Assembly: GCA_943704525.1 (NCBI GenBank)
Contig: CALSCQ010003055.1
Span: 1 to 41,360 of the forward strand
Length of the DNA stretch: 41,360 bases
Reading direction: 5' to 3'
Source: Pigoraptor vietnamica
Taxonomy: Eukaryota; Opisthokonta; Filasterea
Positions 11,001 through 21,001 of this stretch are shown piece after piece; within the stretch, counting starts at the first letter, position 1; each line of letters starts with the position of its first letter. The position numbers and the translations under genes were made by a program. The notes beneath the pieces are model-generated. The model was not told the origin of the DNA. It searched no databases and saw nothing but the letters and a program-made list of their open reading frames with translations.

Positions 11001-11545
11001 TGGTGTGATGCGGCGGTCGGCTGACCTTGGTGTGATGCGGCGGTCGGCTGACCTTGGTGTGATGCGGCGGTCGGCTGACCTTGGTGTGATTGGCGCTGCA
11101 GCTGCACATTTACGATCTCCACGAGAACAAGCACGAGCCGCTGTGCGAGCAGCAGGTCGTGCGGAAGGCCAAGCTCACGCACATTGCGTTCAACCCGCAC
11201 TTCCCCATCCTCATTGTGGGCGACGACCGCGGCGGCGTCACGGCGCTCAAGCTCTCCCCGAACCTCCGCAAGGCCCTCAAGGTGCGTGGGTTTGTCTGCT
11301 GTTGCCTGCGTGCTAGTACTAGCAGTACAGAACCCCTGTGTGCTGGCTGTGGCACGTGCGCTGACGTCATGCGCACAATGCAGGAGCCCCGCTCGTCGAC
11401 GGACGACGAGGTGGCCAAGATGGACCGCCTGCTCAACGCGCACGCCACTGAGAAGCCCGCGGACGCCGCCGCCGCCGCCGCTGCCGCCGAGGCACAGCGG
11501 CAGCAGCTCGAGGCTCAGAAGGCGAGCGAGGAGGCGGACAAGTAG
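8043..11545 (+). CDS. DNAI1: Axonemal outer-arm dynein intermediate chain (DNAI1/IC1 type)
   Basis: WD-repeat intermediate chain that scaffolds outer-arm dynein heavy chains on the axoneme. Ten exons: 8043-8087, 8293-8457, 8599-9376, 9499-9731, 9872-10000, 10110-10217, 10310-10615, 10701-10907, 11102-11281 and 11384-11545, giving 770 residues. Diagnostic motifs: '[20 protein letters not shown]' before the propeller, 'GTLLPLWKF', '[20 protein letters not shown]', '[17 protein letters not shown]', 'GCGTCFDFN', '[15 protein letters not shown]', '[13 protein letters not shown]' and '[16 protein letters not shown]'. Low-complexity acidic inserts occur at about 150-175 and within exon 7 (Glu/Lys/Ala-rich). 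The C-terminus is an Ala/Gln-rich helix. It proves a motile flagellum or a recent flagellate ancestor. It is convergent with the acyl-CoA synthetase gene 128 bases downstream. Confidence 0.96.
10991..11090. repeat. 27-base minisatellite, four copies, in a DNAI1 intron
   Basis: The unit CGGCTGACCTTGGTGTGATG plus CGGCGGT starts at 10991, 11018, 11045 and 11072. The copies are essentially identical, the last being partial. They sit in the intron 10908-11101 immediately before the acceptor. The identity of the copies suggests recent expansion. The direct unit is purely tandem with no spacers, so it is not a CRISPR array. Confidence 0.95.
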
Positions 11546-11673
11546 GCGTGTGCATTGCGTGGCAAAAGAAAACAAGCGTTGGCACTGCGCTCGCTGCGTT
11601 TCGTCGGTTCTGTATAAAAAACAAGAAAGGGAAGAGCGGACTTCTTTGATTCATTTTCAGATTAATGCGTGCC

Positions 11674-13989
11674 CTAGTGCCGCGCCTTTGTCGCGTGCTG
11701 GCGGTGCTCGTTGTGCCTGTGCTTGCCCTGGAGCAGCTCTGCGCTGCGCTCGCGCATCTTGAACTTCTGCACCTTGCCCGTCACTGTCATCGGGAAGGGC
11801 TCGTTGACCACAATGTACCGCGGCACCTGCGTCGCGCAAGACATTCGTAATACAGTCGCGGCAAGGCAATTGTCTGGTCGGCAACAGAGTACCCAACAGA
11901 CGCGTGACGCAGTTGTGACGCAGTTGGGGATCCCCACAAGCAGACACAGCCATCACGCACCTTGTAGTGCGCCATGTGCTCGCGGCAGTACCGCACAATC
12001 TCGTCGCGCACGGCCGCAAGCGTCGCCTCGTCCTCGCCCTCCACGTCCGCCACGTGCACCCACGCGCACACCTGCTCGCCGTACTTCTCGTCCGGCACTC
12101 CAATCACGGCGACGTCGCGCACCCGCCCGTGCCGCGCAATGACGAGCTCTACCTCCGCCGGGAAGATGTTCTCGCCGCCCCGGATAATCATGTCCTTGCA
12201 GCGGCCCACAATGCGGCAGTGCCCGCGCGCCCCCGCGTCGATCGAGGCGAGGTCCCCCGTCCGCATCCACCCGTCCACGATGCTCTCCGCCGTCTGCTGC
12301 GGCTGGTTCCAGTAGCCCGCCATGACGCCGTAGCCCCGCGTGTACAGCTCGCCCACCTCCCCGCGGCGCACCGTCCGCCCCGTCGCGCGGTCGACCACCT
12401 TCGACTCGACGTGCGGGTGAATCGTGCCCACCGTCTCGCAGCGCAGGGAACGGTCGTCGTCGCGCTCCGTCTGGAACGACACCGGGCTCGTCTCCGTCAT
12501 GCCGTAGCAGATGGTGAGCTCGCGCGCGCCCATTTCGTCAATGACGCGGGCCATGAGGTCCGGGGGACACGCGGCGCCCGCCATGATGCCCGTGCGCAGG
12601 GCAGGGTAGGCGCCGCGCTCAAACGACGGGTGCGACACGAGGGCGTGGAACATGGTGGGGACGCCGAGCAGCGCCGTGCAGCGCTCGTTGCGGAGAGCGC
12701 TCAGCACACTCGCGGCATCAAAGACCTCCGCCGGATAAACCATGGCGCCTGCAAGGGAAGGGGTGGAGTGACACGAGGGGAGGCAGACGCATTAGTACAG
12801 TGAGAGCAAGCAGGCGCCGTCGTGTGGCGACGATGTGTGTGCACACGCACTTGCGTTGGTAATTGCGGCGAGGTTGCCGAGCACGAGGCCGAGGCAGTGG
12901 TAGAGGGGCACGGGAATGCACACGGCGTCGCGCGACGAGAGGTCCATGCGGCGGCCTGTCATGTATCCGTTGTTGAGGGTGTTCGAGTGCGTCAGGGAGG
13001 CGCCCTTGGGAAGGCCCGTCGTCCCACTCGTGAACTGCACGTTCACAATGTCCGACGGGCTGAGGTGCGATTCGGCCGCGCGCACGGCGGGGTCGACGGC
13101 GCCGGCGAGCAGCGTGTCGAAGGCAATCGTTCCAGGGAGCGACTTTGGCCCCGCGACAAACACGTGGCGCAGCGACGGCACGCGCTCGGCCTGCACGTGC
13201 GTGGGCCGCATCGCGCCAATGTTGGGGATGAGCGTGGAGAGGATGGCGCCGTAGTCGGACGTCTTGATCGTCGGCTTGAGAACAAGGCCCTTGCAGCCCA
13301 CCAGGTTCAGCGCGTGTTCGAGCTCCGTCGCGCGGTACGCGGGGTTCACCGTCACAAGCACAACGCCGATCTTTGCGCAGGCAATCTGGCAGAGCACGTA
13401 CTCGTGCATGTTGGGAAGCCACACGCCGAGGCGGTCGCCGCGCCCATATCCCATGCGGAGCAGTCCCGACGCCAGCAGCTCGGCATTGTACTGCGTTTAC
13501 GCGCCAATGAGATGCGTGGGCATGTGCGCTACACATGTGAGTGCTGTTTAGTGTGCGCGGGTGTTGTGAATGTGTATCCGAGTGTCTGAGGTGCGCGTGC
13601 AAGCGCTTGTGCAGCGTGCGGGTACAATTCGCCGCGCAAAAGAATGAGACGGGTCATGCAGAAGAGCGCGTTTCTAGAGTGCATCTCAGCGCCACAATCA
13701 ACTCGCTTGCCTTGAGGTCGCTGTAGGTCCACCGCACGCCCTGGTGCACGGACACGAGCGCAAGCGCGTTCGGGTGTGCCGCGGCAATCGCATCAAATTC
13801 GCCGCCGATGGTGCGCGTGAGGAGCGGCGGGTCGAGGGAGCCGCGCACGTGCGCAAGCGCGCGGTCCAGTGCGCCCGCCGTCAGCGCAGAGGCATAGGCG
13901 CGCGCGTGGGCTGGGCGGGCACTGCGGCGGGTTGCAGCGCCCAGGTGAAGGGCCCACCGGCGAAGAGCAGTGAGCGGCTGCATTCGCAT
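11674..13989 (-). CDS. ACSF2: Mitochondrial medium-chain acyl-CoA synthetase, ACSF2-like
   Basis: ANL-superfamily enzyme that activates fatty acids with ATP and CoA. Exons on the complement: 13989-13711, 13490-12851, 12748-11961 and 11826-11674, giving 619 residues (human ACSF2 about 615). The N-terminus is Arg/Ala-rich with no acids (MRMQPLTALRRWALHLG...), a good mitochondrial presequence. Motifs in order: 'GDRLGVWLPN', 'VNPAYRATELE', P-loop 'FTSGTTGLPKGA', 'PLYHCLGLV', 'YGMTETSPV', 'GWMRTGDLA', 'GRCKDMIIRGGENIFPAEVE', and the C-terminal catalytic lysine in 'MTVTGKVQKFK'. The intron 13491-13710 needs a GC donor (AAG/GCAAGC) to keep the frame 'SDLK-YNAELLASGLL'. The gene is convergent with DNAI1. 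Confidence 0.93.
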
Positions 13990-15129
13990 GGCCTCCGTCT
14001 GTGTTGAGTGCCTCTGTGGGAATGTGCGCGTGTTTCATGCGGGAAGGGGCACTCTCCATGTTGCACGCAGCCCCCTTTATCTGCGCACTGTCTGGACACA
14101 CCGCCATGGCTGTTGAGCAACCGGGTTCATTTCTCTCGATGAGTCAACTCACACGGCGTCATGCTCGTCGTGCAAGACCCACGCAGGACAAGGCATTCGA
14201 TGGCTTGCTTTGGGGCTGTTGTTCAATGAGACGACCCGAAATATCGCGGGCATGGCATCCACCAGACCCGGCACCCCCCACCCCCCCACAAACACACACC
14301 CGGCCGTCCTCTGTCCTCCGTCCCAGACATCCGCATGTGAGGATGCGCACTCCTCTCTCCTCGACCATTTGGTCACCGACCCACACAGAGAGTCAAGGCG
14401 TCGACGGTGCGACGCCCAGATTGATTGAATCGGCACAACTGTATTGTCTCAGTCTGCGCAAGCGTCGAGCTGCACACCGCCCTATGGGCTGCAACGAGCG
14501 TCGTTTGCGACCGCAGCCTCGCACACTGCGCACCTGGTCGTGCCCTCTCAAAACTCGGGACGTTCACAGATGGCCGAATGGCGGCCAAGCCTGACGCTCC
14601 AAAAAGGCAAGTGGAGGCTCGCCAACAGCAAGGCCCAGCCTTCGCCCCACGCCCCAACAGACCGATGCAGCGTCGTCCAACGGACATTCGCGGCATCTCG
14701 TCCACCTTTTACCTCGCAGTGTCAGCATCTTTGGATTTTCCGCACTGCCTGCGCACACCCACTGTGCGCGTCACATCGCAGAGAACCGGCCTTGAGGTGG
14801 TGTGGCCTCATCGGCCGCTCTGATTGGTCCGTGGGATGCGCGCACAGCCAATCAGCGCACGCCGTTCGTGGCACGCGACCGCACGTCGTCACGACAAATG
14901 CACACACGCCAGAAATTGAACACACGCACATTCCGTGGGAGAACACGCCACACACGCACGCGTGCATGCGAAAGCAGCGCATCTCTTTGCGATTGGAGTG
15001 AAAAGGGTGCGCAGACAGTGGAAGGGCGTGCGAGCAGGTGGCAGATGCGCCGTATGTGTGCCTAGAAGAACCCAAATTTTAAAAATTCAAATTGGCTACA
15101 ACGGCAACTTTGGGGCCTGACGTCGTCCT
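13990..15129. promoter_or_regulatory. Divergent promoter region, ACSF2-like / IQM-A
   Basis: About 1.1 kb between divergent start codons. Several open frames exist (for example 14001-14594) but they are Pro/Arg/His-rich and unlike known proteins. Candidate control elements are an inverted CCAAT box (GATTGGTC, about 14821) and CCAATCAGCGCA (about 14850-14861), the latter shared with the germ cell-less promoter. GGCTACAACGGCAAC, 20-40 bases upstream of the IQM-A start codon, is one base off an X-box. No RNA gene is recognised. Confidence 0.4.
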
Positions 15130-16192
15130 ATGGGTGAGTCTCGCTATTTGTCCCTCCCCATGTTCTGCCGTGCGCTTCACTCACCGCGCGCGTCTGTTTG
15201 CGCTACCGCAGCGCCTGCCACGGCGGTCCACGCGGACGTCGGCGCCCATGCCAGCGGCGCGCACTCACCGCGGGCTCGATGCGTGCACGAAAAGCACACC
15301 CTTGAAGTGGCCGACCCAAAGTACGTGCACGCCCTCTTCCCGTCCGTATTCTGCACTTTCCACGCACCTCAAGCAGCCCTCTGACAGTCGTGCCACTATA
15401 CCGCAGACACCGCTACGGCAAGCACTTGGCACACTACCGGTCCCTGTGGGCGGCGAGCGGCTGCCCAGGTGACTTTTTCCAGTGGCTCGACTGCGGGGCC
15501 GGCGCCGGCGTCTCGCTCCCTCATTTGCCGCGCGCGCAACTCGAATCCTGCCGCGTCGTATATCTCAGCCCCGCCGAACGGGAGGTGTGTGCTTGTTATG
15601 CTGAGAATGCCGCTCTGTTGCGTGTGGCTTTTTTGTTAACATCGCGCACTTGCAGGCGTACCGCGTGTCCGTAAGGGGCGGGCGGCTTGTCTTGCACCGC
15701 ACCGGCGCGCCTTTTGGGTCCGCCGAGTCGTCAACCAAGGCCATCTTCGTGATGAGCCCGAGCGGCGAGCTGTACGCGGGGCTGAAGGAGGTCGGGCGCT
15801 TCCACCACTCGAGCTTCCTGTGCGGAGGGGCGGTGAAGTTTGCGGGGACGTGGTCGGTGCGGCAGGGGGTGCTGCTGGAGATTGGGCCGCACAGCGGGCA
15901 CTACCGGCCGACTGCGGCGGACCTGCTTGGGTTTCTCGAGTCGCTGGATGCGGCGGGGCTGGACCTTGCGCAGGCGCGGCTGAGCGTGAAGGAGACGTGC
16001 GTGAAGAAAGAGGTGGTCGTTGGCGGGCTGAGCTTCACGGGCGTCCACGGCAACACGGCCGCCGCACTCCTCGCGCGCTGGCGGCGCTTGACGCGCGGTC
16101 GCAGGGAGAGCGAGGCCGATGCGGTTGTGCCAGAGCCCGACGAATGGTCGCTGTCCGTGCCGGCAGACGACGAGCCGGCCTATGCAGTGTAG
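15130..16192 (+). CDS. IQM-like domain protein, copy A
   Basis: Exons: 15130-15133, 15212-15320, 15407-15584 and 15656-16192, giving 275 residues. The core resembles the plant calmodulin-binding IQM family: 'DPKHRYGKHLAHYRSLW', 'FFQWLDCGAG', 'VVYLSPAEREAYRVSV', 'GRLVLHRTG', 'IFVMSPSGELYAGLKEVGRFHHSSFLCGGAV' and 'GPHSGHYRPT'. No IQ calmodulin-binding motif is visible in the short N-terminus, so calmodulin binding should not be assumed. The first coding exon is only four bases (ATGG) before GTGAGT; it is chosen because it restores an in-frame Met. The last exon contains a 340-base tract almost identical to copy B on the opposite strand. Confidence 0.8.
15743..16082 (+). repeat. Inverted duplicate tract, arm A
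   Basis: These 340 bases inside the last exon of IQM-A match the reverse complement of 16634-16973 with only five mismatches that I count, about 98.5% identity and no indels. Outside both edges the paralogues diverge sharply, at protein and DNA level, within the same exon. Confidence 0.93.
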
Positions 16193-16484
16193 TTGTCTAG
16201 TGAGCTGCGTGCTGCGCGTGGCGTGCGTGCGATGGGCGCTTTCTCTCCGCGCATCTGAGGCTGGACCCGTGCGCGTGGGCTGTACATAGTAAAATAACAC
16301 ATACAGAGAATGAACTCAGCCACTCGCACTGCCAGTGCATAATGCATAATGTTATTTCACAGCGACAAAAATCTGCGCAACGCGACGCGGAGACGAGAGA
16401 CGGGAAACTATGTACACATTGCAAGAGCACGCGGCGACAACGCAATAGCAGTTGCGTGGAACGACACGTCAGCGCTTGCGATCC

Positions 16485-17847
16485 TCAGCTCATCTTCCCA
16501 ACCTCTACAGGCGAGGGCGACCCGCCGTTCGCCTCTTTTCGTTGCCCGCGGCGTACGCGGTCCGAACGTGGAGAGGCCGGGGCGGCCCCGCGCTGCAGCT
16601 GCGGCGAATGGAGGCGCTCGTGGTCGTTGTTGTGCCAGCGCGCGAGGAGTGCGGCGGCCGTGCTGCCGTGCACGCCCGCGAAGCTCAGCCCGCCAACGAC
16701 CACCTCTTTCTTCACGCACGTCTCCTTCACGCTCAGCCGCGCCTGCGCAAGGTCCAGCCCCGCCGCATCCAGCGACTCGAGAAACCCAAGCAGGTCCGCC
16801 GCAGTCGGCCGGTAGTGCCCGCTGTGCGGCCCAATCTCCAGCAGCACGCCCTGCCGCACAGACCACGTCCCCGCAAACTTCACCGCCCCTCCGCACAGGA
16901 AGCTCGAGTGGTGGAAGCGCCCGACCTCCTTCAGCCCCGCGTACAGCTCGCCGCTCGGGCTCATCACGAAGATGGACTTGTTCATGCCATCGACCGTGTC
17001 GAAGAGCGCACCCGAGAGATAGCGGTGCAGGCGGCCGTTCTGAATGACTATGCGGTAGGCCTGAGGGGGAAGAGAAACGTCGGGTTCGGTTTCAGTATGA
17101 AAAAACTACAGACGTTTGCCCATCGACTTCGCTGGATAAGAGGCAATTGGCATCCGCACACAGGGACACGCAGAACACTGCCGAGACAAGCGACTGTCGC
17201 GGCAGCAGCCATCCCCAGTGCACAGCGCACCTCTCTCTCCTTGACGGTCAAGTACTTGACCTGGCTCTCGTCGAGGTGCGCGCGTGTCACGCCCGCAATC
17301 TCCACGGCGCGGCCAGGCCCCCAGTCCAGCCACTCAAAGAAACCCCCGCTGCCCGAGCCGACGCCCCGCGCCGCTGGCGACGCGCCCTCCGCAAGGCCGT
17401 GTGGGGACGAGTGCGGCTGCTGACCGGACCACAGCTCATAGTACGGCATGAGTAGCTTGCCGTAGCGGTGCCTGTGGGTGACATGCCGGTGAGTCAGTGA
17501 GCTGGAGATGAAGGACTGCTACGGGGATCGATGCCTGCTACACATTCATGCGCCGCGATTCGCACACACGCTGACTCCCCCGCCTCTCTCTCTCCTGCCC
17601 TGGTGGAGTCGATGGACACACGTCTATGATTTAGGCTGATCCGACATCTCCCCTCCCCTTCAGCCGCCACCGTCATGCAATGAGGAAACACGAACAAAAG
17701 ACCAACATAGGGCCACACAACGCACAACCATTGACGCAAGCTGCCAAACGCCGTAAACAACACACGCGAAAGCACAGCCCTACCGTGGGTCCTCTGCTTC
17801 AAGCCAGTGCTTGCCGTGAAGCCGCTTGCAGCTCGCATTGGACGCTT
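16485..17847 (-). CDS. IQM-like domain protein, copy B (5' end unresolved)
   Basis: Supported exons on the complement: 17847-17784, 17471-17231 and 17060-16485, with matching phases. They encode 'LHGKHWLEAEDPRHRYGKLLMPYYELW', a Gly/Ser-rich insert, 'GFFEWLDWGPG', 'VKYLTVKEREAYRIVIQNGRLHRYLSGALFDT', then the tract shared with copy A. The segment 'KHWLEAEDPRHRYG' is closer to the plant IQM consensus than copy A is. The first exon, expected to end in phase 1, was not found; it should lie between 17848 and about 18700. The C-terminus differs completely from copy A after 'LLARW'. The two genes are tail to tail, with stops 292 bases apart. Confidence 0.75.
16634..16973 (-). repeat. Inverted duplicate tract, arm B
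   Basis: Partner of 15743-16082 in inverted orientation, with a 551-base spacer between the arms. Together they could form a large hairpin or cruciform, and they are a substrate for intrachromosomal gene conversion. Confidence 0.93.
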
Positions 17848-19004
17848 CTGCGCACGGACAGACAGCGTGAGTGTCACCAGTTTGCTGCGGGAGGGCATGC
17901 CCAGCACTGCACACAACGAAAATGCGCGCAACGACATGCGCACGCGCGTTGCCGCACCTCGTTCGTGCGGTGACAGCGGTGCGCTACGTTGGCTTTCGGA
18001 TGTCGCAACCGGCAGCGCACTCACTGCTGCGGGCGAAGCGATAAGCAATTGGCAAAGAAGGGGGACCAAAACGCGTGAACAGCCGAGCAGCAGCCGAGAG
18101 AAAGAACAGCAGAGAGATAGACGTCATGAACGTCGAGCTGGGAGCGTGCAGGATGCTTGGGAGACGAGTTCGCACCTCGCGTACTCGGTGCCTCGCGCGC
18201 CTCCGTCACCGCACCGCGCTGTGACTGCGCAGACTTGAGCGACGGCGGCATCCTGTTCGCGTCGGCCGCGTGAGACTGTTCGCGTGCGCCCTGCGCATTC
18301 CCGCCACGGGGCACCTCCACGTGCGCGCGCGCGTCGCCGGCGGAGCGGCAGATGGCCGGCGGCACGCGCCACGCCCCGGCGGCCGCGCTAGCGGTGGCGC
18401 CGACGCAGTGCGCCGCGCAGGCCGGCTGCGTCGCCAGTTCGGTGCGGGCGCAGGGCCGGCGGGTTGGTGCGGGCCGCGCGCGAGTGAGGCGTTCGAGGCA
18501 AAATGTGTGCGCTTGAGAGAAACACCAAACGGCGCAGTGCAGAAAAAGCGCGCTTGTGGCGCAATAGGCGCAGAAAAAAAGGGCACTGTCTCCACAGAAG
18601 TGCGCAAGCGTGGTGAGCGCGCGTGGGGCCGTTCGTGTGTGAAGAGAAGAGGGAGGTAAAGGAGATAAACTGGCGCTAATGTGCGTGTGCGTCGGTGGGG
18701 TGTGCCAGCCGCAGCTCAGCCAATAGACTCGACAGTCACCCGCGCGAGCAAATAGGAAACTGCGCGGTAAATGGCGGAAATTTTGGCGGATCTCGAATTA
18801 AGAGCCCCGGCTGAGCCACGTCAGCCGCGTGTCCGGGTACGTCGGCGTGCCAGCTGACCGTCGGCTGAAGAGGGAATCAACCCACACACGAATGACTGCT
18901 CACGGCACTGCACACGCGCACCGAGCGCGTTTTGAACAGCAGGGCAGTGTGCGCTAGAGGCAGTCGTTGCGGGCTGGACGGTCGATTTGTCGCCGATTGC
19001 AGCC
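17848..19004. other. Divergent spacer, IQM-B / coatomer zeta
   Basis: About 1.15 kb that must contain the missing 5' exon(s) of IQM-B and both promoters. A CCAAT box (AGCCAATAGA, about 18717) and TTTTGGCGGA (about 18780) lie 220-290 bases upstream of the coatomer zeta start. The stretch 18290-18480 is extremely CG-rich (CpG-island-like). Open frames here are compositional. Confidence 0.45.
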
Positions 19005-20374
19005 ATGGTAAGTTGTGAGTCGGTGTGCTGCCGGTGTGGCCGTGTGTGCGCTGTGAAAGAAGATTGTCCCCTCGCCGGCTGACTGGGCGTCGGCGGCAGG
19101 CGTCGCTGTTTACGGTGAAGGCGGTGCTTGTGCTGGACAGCGACGGCGAGCGCGTGCTGTGCAAGTACTACGACGGGACATATGCGACGACGAAGGAACA
19201 GCGCACGTTTGAAAAGGCGCTGTTTCAGAAGACGCATCGCGCGAATGGTGGGTGGAGGGGCTCGAAGGCGCACTGCATGGCTGGCAACAGGAACAAGCGC
19301 ACGCACGTGGCCGAGCATGCGCACGCCACAAACGGCAGACAACACCACTCAAGCATATACAAGCACACGCACACACACACTCATGCACACACATGCACAC
19401 ATGCACACTTCACATGGGCGCGTGCCTTCACACCCGCACACACACGGACACATGCATACACACGCATACACACACCAATTCACTCAAAAACAGACGCACG
19501 CCACACATTCATACAGACACGCACATACGTACACCCAACTGACTCTCATAACAAGCGCACTGGACGCGATACCATACGCAACTCACCACAGACAATGGGC
19601 GATGCATGAGGATGTTAAGAGCCAGCTGTTTTGATTCACACACGGCACGCACACACTGTTCTGAGGGCTTTGATCGCCTCTGTAGCCGAGATTATCATGT
19701 ATGACGGCGTCACGTGCGTGTATCGGAGCAACGTGGACCTCTTCTTCTATGTCGTGGGCGCGGCCGATGAGAACGAGCTCATCCTCGTGAGCGTGCTCAA
19801 CACGTTCTACGACACTATTGCGCAGCTGCTAAGGTATCACCGCGCGTGCGGTTGCTGCCTGCTGTTGTGCCCTACAATTCCCAACAAACACCACACACTG
19901 CCCGTCCTTGAAGGCACTTGACCGTGCACCCCTTCCCCTCCCCCCCCGTGCGGCAACTAACCCGTGTGTGCGTTTCGTTGGCGCGAGCAGAAATCAGGTC
20001 GAGAAGCGCGTGCTGTTGGACAACCTGGACGGCGTGTTGCTCGCGCTTGACGAGCTGATTGACAGCGGGTGCGTGGTCGGTCCCTCTGTATATGCGCGGT
20101 ATTGGCGATAATCTCTTGTACCCAGCGGCGCTTTGCCCTTTCTTCTATTGCATTCTCCATTTCAGCGCTCTCAGTGGGCGCATGGGCATGCATGATTCGC
20201 CCTTGGGGCTTCTCACGTGCTTCTCCCCGCAGTGTTATTCTCGAGTGTGAGTCTGCGGCGATTGCCCAGCGCGTGTCGCTGCGTGCTGTCGAGGAGGTCC
20301 CCCTCTCCGAACAGTCCATAAGCCAAGCGTTGCAAACGGCGCGAGAGCAGATCACGCGCTCGCTGCTAAAGTGA
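19005..20374 (+). CDS. COPZ1: Coatomer zeta subunit (COPI)
   Basis: Small longin-fold subunit of the COPI F-subcomplex, paired with gamma-COP in Golgi-to-ER transport. Exons: 19005-19007, 19100-19247, 19686-19833, 19991-20068 and 20233-20374, giving 172 residues (human about 177). Motifs: '[23 protein letters not shown]', '[16 protein letters not shown]', '[26 protein letters not shown]', '[22 protein letters not shown]' and '[19 protein letters not shown]'. The first coding exon is the bare ATG followed by GTAAGT. The intron 19248-19685 is rich in CA repeats. The stop codon is 49 bases from the stop of the convergent RapGAP gene. Confidence 0.95.
19360..19500. repeat. CA-rich imperfect microsatellite in a COPZ intron
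   Basis: CACACA/TGCACA-type simple sequence of about 140 bases lies in intron 2 of the coatomer zeta gene. It has no ordered unit beyond the dinucleotide and no coding value. Confidence 0.8.
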
Positions 20375-20423
20375 GGGCGCTGCCAAGCGAAGCAGGCGTG
20401 CACGACGATTGTGTGTATTTGCG

Positions 20424-20902
20424 TCACGCGCGCTCGTCGGTGTACGCTATCCTGTACAATGAACACGCTGACGTCCCCTCGGCATCGGCAACGTTGTTGG
20501 CGACGTACAGCGCCTTGCCCTTCTCGTCGTGGAGGAGCAAGTGGCTGCACTGGAACGGAAGCGCCTGCAGGAAGGCGCCGTTGACGATGCTGCGGACCTC
20601 GACGCTCGTCGGCGTGAACGCAAGCAGATGCGGGGGGACCGTGTACGCTGCGCACACGGAGGGCGTCAGTGACAGTGGAGGGAGGAGGGAGGGTGCACTG
20701 AGCGCACGCAGGGGGACGACGACACGCACCGAGTGCCAGTGGCACCGAATTCCACTTGATGGAGAGCTCACGGGCAGGCGCGCCGTCCGCGACGAAAAAC
20801 GAAATGTCTGATTGTGGTCGGTCAAGGAATGCACTGCAACAGCGGCAGACGCATGTGACAGGATAGAGAACGACGTACAAGAACGGACGACATGCAGCAA
20901 AA

Positions 20903-21001
<99 letters not shown>

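Noticed and set aside
10991-11090. Possible CRISPR array
   Set aside because: Repeats are contiguous without spacers, in an intron of a eukaryotic gene; it is a minisatellite.
14001-14594. 197-residue plus-strand open frame in the ACSF2/IQM-A spacer
   Set aside because: Pro/Arg/His-rich, no recognisable motif, and located in a divergent promoter. It could be 5' UTR but is not supported as a gene.
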